Source of the DNA: Marinobacter sp.
GTDB taxonomy: Bacteria; Pseudomonadota; Gammaproteobacteria; Pseudomonadales; Oleiphilaceae
DNA: 51,207 nucleotides
Direction of reading: 5' to 3'
Assembly: GCA_018066865.1 (NCBI GenBank)
Contig: JAGPVT010000038.1
Location: 1-51,207, forward strand
Below the pieces are notes generated by a model. The model was not told the origin of the DNA, ran no database searches, and worked only from the letters and a program-made list of their open reading frames with translations. A program made the translations under genes and the position numbers. Of the stretch, positions 45,939-51,207 are shown in pieces; position 1 is the stretch's first letter, and each line of letters starts with the position of its first letter.

Positions 45939-47933
45939 ATGACGCAAACGCCCGCAATCGATCTGGACAGCGAAAGTGTGTCCGGTATCCGGCAATTGGT
46001 GGGGGGGTGGTTGTGGATTCCCCGCCTGTTTACATTGATCTTGACGCTACTGACAATCGACTACCTTTTTAACCTTCAGCTGATCAACTTGATCACTCAG
46101 GTCGAAAGCCAGTTCTTTTATACAGTTGTGGCACTCATGTTGCCGTTGGTTTTTCTTTTATGGCCGATGAATCGCTTCGCGGCCCGAAACAAAGTGCCTT
46201 GGTACGATGTTTTGCTCTTTGTGGCCTCAGCTGTGATCTGTAGCTTCTTTGTGTTCAATGCAGAGCAAATACTTGATCGGGGGTGGGAGTATGACGCACC
46301 CCATTATGCTGTGGTGATGAGCTTTTTGTTGTGGATTACGGTGCTGGAGGCGATACGGAGGGCAGGTGGTCTACCTATAGCTACAATTGTGGGGGTGGCA
46401 AGTCTGTACCCCATGTTTGCCGATATGGTGCCGGGGCCTATACAGGGTTTTCCGTCGTCACCCGCGCAGACGGCGATATACATGGCTATGAGTCGTGAGG
46501 GAATTATGGGTATTCCCCTTCAGGCTTTTGCTAACCTGGTCATCGGGTTCTTGCTATTTGGTGTTGCGCTGCAAAAGACCGGTGGCGGCAAGTTTTTTAT
46601 TAACCTGGCGTTCGCTTTGTTAGGGCACGTTCGGGGAGGGCCAGCTAAGGTTGCGGTTTTTTCCAGTGGTTTAATGGGTTCGATGAGTGGCAGTGTAATC
46701 ACAAACGTTATGACTACCGGAGTCATGTCTATTCCAGCTATGCGCCGGGTCGGTTTCAGCAAATCTTACGCTGCTGGTGTAGAGGCCTGTGCATCGACCG
46801 GAGGCGTATTGATGCCACCGGTAATGGGAGCAACGGCCTTCATAATGGCTGCATTTCTGAACATTCCTTACGGAACTATTGCGTTGGCGGCGGTCGTTCC
46901 CTCAGTGCTTTATTTTCTCGGCCTGTTTATCCAAATTGATGCTTACGCTGCCCGTCATGACTTGAAAGGACTGCCGGCAGATGAGCTGCCTTCACTAAAA
47001 GAGACACTTAAGGAAGGTTGGTATTTTATTTTCGTATTCGGGTTGCTGATCTGGATGCTGTTTTTTTTGCGGCAAGAAGCTACAGCGCCTTTCTACGCCA
47101 CGGCACTGCTGCTGATAATCAATCAGGTGCTGCCATATGAGCGGTGGGGCTGGCAGGACGTGAAGGATTTCTTTTCTGAGTCAGGAAAGCTGTTTGCTGA
47201 ACTTATTGCCATTCTGGCTGGTGTCGGGTTATTGGTTGGTGCGCTGTCGGTTACGGGTTTGTCGGGTACCATCGCCAACGATTTAATCTATCTGGCCGGT
47301 GGTGACATATTGGTGCTGCTGTTGATGGGGGCTCTGACCAGTTTCATTCTGGGAATTGGCATGACGGTGACAGCTGCTTATATCTTTTTGGCGGTGGCGC
47401 TGGCGCCTGCTCTCATTAACGGTGGGGGCATGGACCCGCTGGCGGTGCATCTTTTTATACTTTATTGGGGAATGCTTAGTTTCATCACTCCTCCAGTAGC
47501 CCTGGGTGCTTTTGCTGCTGCGACAGTGGCGGGAGCCAAACCAATGGAGACAGGTTTTCAGGCGATGCGGCTGGGCAGCGTTATCTATTTTATCCCTTTC
47601 CTGTTTGTGTTGAACCCTGCACTTATTTTTCAGGGTAGCTGGGATGAAATTGTCGTGGTCATAATGCAAGCTTTGGCCGGCGTGATTCTGATTGCAGGCT
47701 CTATACAGGGCTGGTTGCTCGGTATCGGTAACCTTGCCCGCGGCGGTGTTATCCAGTGGCCGGTGAGGTTCGCCCTGATCCTCGGTGGAATGTTATTGGC
47801 AATCCCCGGGGGTGGACCAGTGCCTCTGACAAATCTACAGTTGTCGCTCGCAAGTGCGGCTCTGATCCTGCCTGCTCTGGCCTTAGTGAAAATTATCCAA
47901 TGGCGACAGCCTGCTGTTTCCATGAATGGTTGA
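45939..47933 (+). CDS. TRAP transporter fused permease (4TM/12TM, DctQM type)
   Basis: 664-residue integral membrane protein. The first ~4 helices (residues ~20-135) correspond to the small DctQ subunit, and the rest is the DctM-type ion-coupled transporter with about 12-14 more segments; SREGIMGIPLQAFANLVIGF, SGLMGSMSGSVITNVMTTG and GVLMPPVMGATAFIMAAFL are typical TAXI-TRAP motifs. It imports an unknown organic acid using a sodium or proton gradient with the TAXI receptor. A terminator hairpin follows. Confidence 0.93.
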   Translation: MTQTPAIDLDSESVSGIRQLVGGWLWIPRLFTLILTLLTIDYLFNLQLINLITQVESQFFYTVVALMLPLVFLLWPMNRFAARNKVPWYDVLLFVASAVICSFFVFNAEQILDRGWEYDAPHYAVVMSFLLWITVLEAIRRAGGLPIATIVGVASLYPMFADMVPGPIQGFPSSPAQTAIYMAMSREGIMGIPLQAFANLVIGFLLFGVALQKTGGGKFFINLAFALLGHVRGGPAKVAVFSSGLMGSMSGSVITNVMTTGVMSIPAMRRVGFSKSYAAGVEACASTGGVLMPPVMGATAFIMAAFLNIPYGTIALAAVVPSVLYFLGLFIQIDAYAARHDLKGLPADELPSLKETLKEGWYFIFVFGLLIWMLFFLRQEATAPFYATALLLIINQVLPYERWGWQDVKDFFSESGKLFAELIAILAGVGLLVGALSVTGLSGTIANDLIYLAGGDILVLLLMGALTSFILGIGMTVTAAYIFLAVALAPALINGGGMDPLAVHLFILYWGMLSFITPPVALGAFAAATVAGAKPMETGFQAMRLGSVIYFIPFLFVLNPALIFQGSWDEIVVVIMQALAGVILIAGSIQGWLLGIGNLARGGVIQWPVRFALILGGMLLAIPGGGPVPLTNLQLSLASAALILPALALVKIIQWRQPAVSMNG

Positions 47934-47961
47934 ATGACAAATAACGCACTCGTGCTTGCTG

Positions 47962-47988
47962 GATCGGCGCTTTAATAGCGCCGATCTT
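47962..47988 (+). terminator. Terminator-like hairpin after the TRAP operon
   Basis: GATCGGCGCT and AGCGCCGATC form a perfect 10-bp stem with a TTAAT loop, followed only by TTCG. It lies between convergent genes and could act for both strands. Confidence 0.65.
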
Positions 47989-48019
47989 CGTAGGGAGAAG
48001 CGAATGGGGTCGCTACGGT

Positions 48020-48619
48020 CTAGCGGCGCTTCCACGCCAATAGGCGATTGTTTGCCGGCATTTCAACATCGGTTTCCAGCACCAAATCGTTCAAGTCACC
48101 GACCTGATTCAGGTCGTCCATATCCCGAATGCCCATTGTCGGCTTCTGCCGCCTCAGCGAGGCGTCAAACTGCTGATTGCTGGCACTGGTGAACCGCCCG
48201 TTGTAATTAAATGGCCCATACAGGCAGAAGGCTTCGCCCCGTTGGAGGTTCGCAGAAACGCCCTGAAACATCGCTTCAACCTCTTGCCAGGACATGATGT
48301 GTGCCGTGTTGGCGGAATACGCTCCGTTAATCGGTGGCAACTGCCAGTCACTGGCACTGACATCCAGAGCCAGAGGCTTGTTGATATTTGGCAGTCGTGC
48401 CTCTTGCAGCCACGGCTCGCACAGCTGATAGTTGCTCGGGTGGTCACTTGGCTGCCACCTTAGGTGTGGAAGGTTGAGGGCAAAATGAACTGCGTGTTGT
48501 CCGGTGCCCGTGCCGATCTCCAGGACGGTTCCGGGCCCAGTGAATATGGCGCCGAGTTTTTCGAGAATAACCTGCTTGTTGTTTTCGCAGGCCTGAGAAA
48601 AGGGTTTTCTTTCCACCAC
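48020..48619 (-). CDS. DUF938-family SAM-dependent methyltransferase
   Basis: 199 residues. The start PFSQACENNKQVILEKL and the SAM motif TVLEIGTGTGQHAVHFA, with LRWQPSDHPSNYQLCEPWL, define the DUF938 family; YGPFNYNGRFTSASNQQFD is its conserved core. The substrate is not established. GTG at 48619 is taken as start, with GGGG a few bases upstream. It is 45 bp after the AEC permease gene on the same strand. Confidence 0.88.
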   Translation of the reverse strand: MVERKPFSQACENNKQVILEKLGAIFTGPGTVLEIGTGTGQHAVHFALNLPHLRWQPSDHPSNYQLCEPWLQEARLPNINKPLALDVSASDWQLPPINGAYSANTAHIMSWQEVEAMFQGVSANLQRGEAFCLYGPFNYNGRFTSASNQQFDASLRRQKPTMGIRDMDDLNQVGDLNDLVLETDVEMPANNRLLAWKRR

Positions 48620-48664
48620 ACGCGCCCCTGTTTTGTCGGTGAATGTTCGGGATTCAAGCTCTGT

Positions 48665-49612
48665 TTATATCAGTCCTGCACTTTTCAGGACAAATACCCC
48701 CAAGGTGATGGTGACACTCGCCATCAGCGTGGTGATTGCGACTATGCTCGCCGCCAGCCGGTCGTTGCCGCCGAGCGCTTTGGCCATCACAAAACTGGCG
48801 GCGGCGGTCGGGCTTGCGAAGAACAGGAACAGCAGGCCGAGTTCAGGTCCAGAGAAATCCATCGCCCAAGCTGCGCCAGTGCATAATGTTGGCAATGCCA
48901 CCATTTTCATGAGCGCCGAGCTGAGTGCGGTTGAACTGTCGCTGCGCAGGGCACTAAGTGACACCGTTGCGCCGATGCACAGCAGCGCCAGCGGTAACGT
49001 GAGGGAAGCAAAATAGTCACCGCTGGTCATTACCCAGTCAGGCAGTTGCAAATTTAACCAGGCCACTGGGATGGCGGCGAATACCGAAAGTATCAGAGGG
49101 TTACGCAGAATATCCTGCAGGATGCGCTGCAAATGGGGTGATTGTCCTGGCTGATAAGCTGCCAGCACAATCACCGAAAGCGCGTTGTAAGACAGAATAA
49201 CCAGCCCCAGTAGAATACTGCCCGCCGAAAGCCCGAAATCCCCGTACAGGTTTGCCGCCAGCGCAAGCCCGACGATGCCGCAGTTTCCCCGAAAGGCTCC
49301 CTGCACGTAAACGCCGCGATTAGCATGTTTAACGCGCCAGCGTGCCCACAACCAGGCCAGACCGAAACTGGCCAAAGTTGCAAAAAGATAGAAAATCAAA
49401 AGTCTGGGGTTCAAAGAGGTGCTGAGATCGGCTTTTATGATACTGAGAAACACCAGGGTTGGCAGTGTAGCTTTGAAAACCAGTGCCGAAGCCGTGTGCA
49501 CGAATGCATCATCAATCCAGCCAACTCTTCGCAGGCCCAGCCCGATAAACACCATGGCAAAAACCGGGAGGGTGGTTTCCAGTGTCTGTTGGAAAATGCT
49601 GATCAGTTCCAT
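48665..49612 (-). CDS. AEC (auxin efflux carrier) family transporter
   Basis: 315-residue membrane protein with about ten hydrophobic segments. FIGLGLRRVGWIDDAFVHT near the N-terminus, QGAFRGNCGIVGLALAANLYG in the middle (here as two halves, GAFRGNCGIVGLALAA) and the C-terminal half starting LPLALLCIGATVSLSALR are characteristic of bacterial AEC permeases, which move malonate, malate or other small organic acids. No substrate can be assigned from context. Probably co-transcribed with the DUF938 gene downstream. Confidence 0.88.
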   Translation of the reverse strand: MELISIFQQTLETTLPVFAMVFIGLGLRRVGWIDDAFVHTASALVFKATLPTLVFLSIIKADLSTSLNPRLLIFYLFATLASFGLAWLWARWRVKHANRGVYVQGAFRGNCGIVGLALAANLYGDFGLSAGSILLGLVILSYNALSVIVLAAYQPGQSPHLQRILQDILRNPLILSVFAAIPVAWLNLQLPDWVMTSGDYFASLTLPLALLCIGATVSLSALRSDSSTALSSALMKMVALPTLCTGAAWAMDFSGPELGLLFLFFASPTAAASFVMAKALGGNDRLAASIVAITTLMASVTITLGVFVLKSAGLI

Positions 49613-49743
49613 TCGGATTGGCCAGGGGTCTGAGAATTGATGCCCACATCATAGATCTGACGGAAAGGTAATGAAATCACTTGCCGGAAGACATAAAGGG
49701 TGGGCTATAGTATCGCGCAACATATCTGAACATGAGGGCCAGC

Positions 49744-50148
49744 ATGAACGCCGTAAATCCCGCGCCGGAGCAGCTGAGAAAGGTTCTGGCTGATACGCCT
49801 AAAGATCAGCCTGTGGTAATGCTGAACCTGTTACGGTTTCGTGACAAAGCAAACTACGCCGATGATTCCGGTGATCGAAGCGGACGTGAAGCCTACCAGC
49901 TTTATATGCATGAGGCAGCTGCGTGTGTCAGTGCCGTGGGGGCCGAAGTTATATGGTCTGGCCGTAGCCTTGGCTCCCTTATCGCGCCGCCAGACGAGTC
50001 CTGGGACCAGGTGTTGCTTGTACGCTATCCATCAATCGACGCGTTTATGACAATGATTGAAAGCTCTGAGTACAAGGGGGTGGCCAAGCATCGCACTGCT
50101 GCTTTGAGCGATTCAAGGCTGGTCGCTAATCTGGAAGGTCAGCACTGA
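49744..50148 (+). CDS. DUF1330-family protein
   Basis: 134 residues with a ferredoxin-like fold. DQPVVMLNLLRFRDKANY, SGREAYQLYMHEAAACV and VLLVRYPSIDAFMTMIES match the DUF1330 pattern, small dimeric proteins of unknown function related to ABM and EthD-type domains. The start at 49744 is preceded by GAGGG; a second in-frame ATG at 49732 is less well placed. It is divergent from the AEC gene and convergent with azlD; its TGA stop lies inside a shared hairpin. Confidence 0.85.
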   Translation: MNAVNPAPEQLRKVLADTPKDQPVVMLNLLRFRDKANYADDSGDRSGREAYQLYMHEAAACVSAVGAEVIWSGRSLGSLIAPPDESWDQVLLVRYPSIDAFMTMIESSEYKGVAKHRTAALSDSRLVANLEGQH

Positions 50149-50161
50149 GGCAAAGCCTCAG
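50145..50161. terminator. Hairpin shared by two convergent genes
   Basis: CTGAGGC-AAA-GCCTCAG, a perfect 7-bp stem. The left arm carries the stop of the DUF1330 gene and the right arm the stop of azlD. Either a compact bidirectional end signal or chance; T-runs are missing. Confidence 0.45.
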
Positions 50162-50508
50162 CCCGTGAGGCCTGACTCCAATATGCCGGTCTGGCGTATC
50201 AACATATACGCCGCCGTGCCTGCCGCGATAGAGAGCAGGGCATTGCGGCGCCAAAGATGAATAACCACTACTAACGCGCCCGCCAGAATGGCATCCAGCC
50301 CGGGCACTGCTGCTGACCAATCTCCCGAACGCTGCAAAAATACTGTTGCCAGTAAAGCCATAACGGCTGCCGGCAAATAACGCCCCAGGTGTTTGATGAG
50401 CGGGTGCTCGGTATGACGCTCAAAAAACAAAAAAGGTATGATTCTGGTTGCAAAAGTCGCGATTGCTGCGACGGTGATGAACGCAACGAGGTAGCCAGTT
50501 TCAGACAT
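50158..50508 (-). CDS. azlD: AzlD-family branched-chain amino acid exporter subunit
   Basis: 116-residue small membrane subunit with about four helices. TRIIPFLFFERHTEHPLIKHL and YLPAAVMALLATVF are typical of AzlD (the first written here as TRIIPFLFFERH plus the following residues). The ATG at 50508 overlaps the end of azlC by 8 bp, so the two subunits are translationally coupled. With AzlC it exports valine, leucine, isoleucine or analogues. The longer in-frame N-terminus up to 50589 lies in azlC and is not real. Confidence 0.9.
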   Translation of the reverse strand: MSETGYLVAFITVAAIATFATRIIPFLFFERHTEHPLIKHLGRYLPAAVMALLATVFLQRSGDWSAAVPGLDAILAGALVVVIHLWRRNALLSIAAGTAAYMLIRQTGILESGLTG

Positions 50509-51205
50509 GGTTGCTGCCCTCCGCGCCGGATCTGGCTCGCAGATTCCGGTATTGCAGCAAAAGCACCGCAGTAACGATGGCGATGGCACCGATTAACTGA
50601 TGTGCCGGTGGTAGCAATATCATGGCGACACCCGCAGCGGCTGCGCCGGCCCATACCGGGAAAGCATCTCCAAGGGCTTTGAACTGTTCGATTGTCAGTA
50701 CGATAAACAGCGCCACAAGCGCAAATTCGATTCCTGTGCTATCGAAGGCCACATTCCGGCCCAGCAGTGCTCCCAGGGTGCACCCAATCACCCAGTAAAC
50801 CTGGTTGAATGCCGTAATCCGGAAATCAACGTCGAGCTCATGAAGGGTGTCCTGAGAGCGCGACCGACTGGTCAGCAATGAGTAGGTCTCATCAGTCAGG
50901 CCAAAAATCAGATAAAGCTTGCGCCAACCCGCGCCACGGAACTGGCCGAGCAACGACAGGCCGTAGAAAAGATGGCGGGCGTTCAGCACGAACATGGCAA
51001 TAAACACTTCCAGCAAGCCAGCTTTCGCTGCCAGCAGGCTGACCGCCAGAATCTGACCGGCACCGGCATAGATCACTACGCCCATGAGCGGAGCCGCCCA
51101 CCATGCATAGTCCAGCTGGGTTGTGAATAGCACCCCGAAAGCCATGCCAAGTGGCAGGTAACCGAACAGAATCGGGAGTGTGAGGCGAAAAACAGACGAG
51201 TTCAT
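50501..51205 (-). CDS. azlC: AzlC-family branched-chain amino acid exporter subunit
   Basis: 234 residues with about seven membrane segments. LTLPILFGYLPLGMAFGVLF, then NARHLFYGLSLLGQFRGAGW and FGLTDETYSLLTSR are hallmarks of AzlC. The ATG lies at 51205, only 2 bp from the window edge, so the gene may start a little further out; its ribosome binding site cannot be seen. It pairs with azlD in an overlapping operon. Confidence 0.9.
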   Translation of the reverse strand: MNSSVFRLTLPILFGYLPLGMAFGVLFTTQLDYAWWAAPLMGVVIYAGAGQILAVSLLAAKAGLLEVFIAMFVLNARHLFYGLSLLGQFRGAGWRKLYLIFGLTDETYSLLTSRSRSQDTLHELDVDFRITAFNQVYWVIGCTLGALLGRNVAFDSTGIEFALVALFIVLTIEQFKALGDAFPVWAGAAAAGVAMILLPPAHQLIGAIAIVTAVLLLQYRNLRARSGAEGSNHV

Positions 51206-51207
51206 TA

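Overview
The window looks like a chromosomal segment of a marine gammaproteobacterium, most likely Marinobacter or a close relative. This rests on gene content and order (sucB-lpd-sucCD; trpS-scpA-scpB-rluB; GntR-smc-zipA-ligA as in pseudomonads; flgN-flgM-flgA next to cheV-cheR), moderate GC and the style of the proteins. No database search was possible, so the genus is an inference. I see no phage, insertion sequence, CRISPR array or rRNA.

Region 1 (1-17.6 kb) is conserved housekeeping DNA on the + strand: the end of the 2-oxoglutarate dehydrogenase E2 gene, lpdA, sucCD, trpS, the condensin accessory genes scpA/scpB, rluB, then (after a diguanylate cyclase on the - strand) a GntR-type regulator coupled to smc, followed by zipA and ligA. 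Chromosome condensation, division and replication functions sit together here. Intrinsic terminators follow lpdA, sucD and zipA.

Region 2 (17.6-25.2 kb) holds a CBS-domain protein, mnmC (tRNA wobble uridine modification), a periplasmic cyclophilin, and a flagellar/chemotaxis block: flgA-flgM-flgN on the - strand, with a very good sigma-28 promoter before flgM, and divergent cheV-cheR.

Region 3 (25.2-35.1 kb) is mixed accessory DNA: an MFS transporter with a NhaR-like LysR regulator, a small unknown protein followed by a lipocalin gene that has lost its middle, a bicupin, an isochorismatase-family hydrolase, tRNA-Ser(GGA), a large CBS-PAS-GGDEF-EAL protein, a decayed BRCT-domain fragment, a universal stress protein and a chemoreceptor.

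Region 4 (35.1-43.9 kb) is the most interesting part. A TetR repressor gene and its surroundings carry six copies of one 16-bp operator, TTGAGTGATCGCTCAA or close variants. They lie between the TetR and a HAD dehalogenase-like gene, before an AhpD-like peroxidase/YghU-type glutathione transferase unit, and before a MarR/siderophore-interacting flavoreductase operon. Two of the placements are tandem pairs with the same 23-bp centre-to-centre spacing. With the VOC protein, zinc-free quinone oxidoreductase-like MDR enzyme and antibiotic-biosynthesis-monooxygenase-type protein nearby, this looks like an uncharacterised regulon for handling electrophiles, quinones or peroxides.

Region 5 (43.9-51.2 kb) holds a GNAT acetyltransferase, a TAXI-TRAP uptake operon, a DUF938 methyltransferase, an AEC-family permease, a DUF1330 protein and azlCD for branched-chain amino acid export; azlC begins at the very edge of the window.
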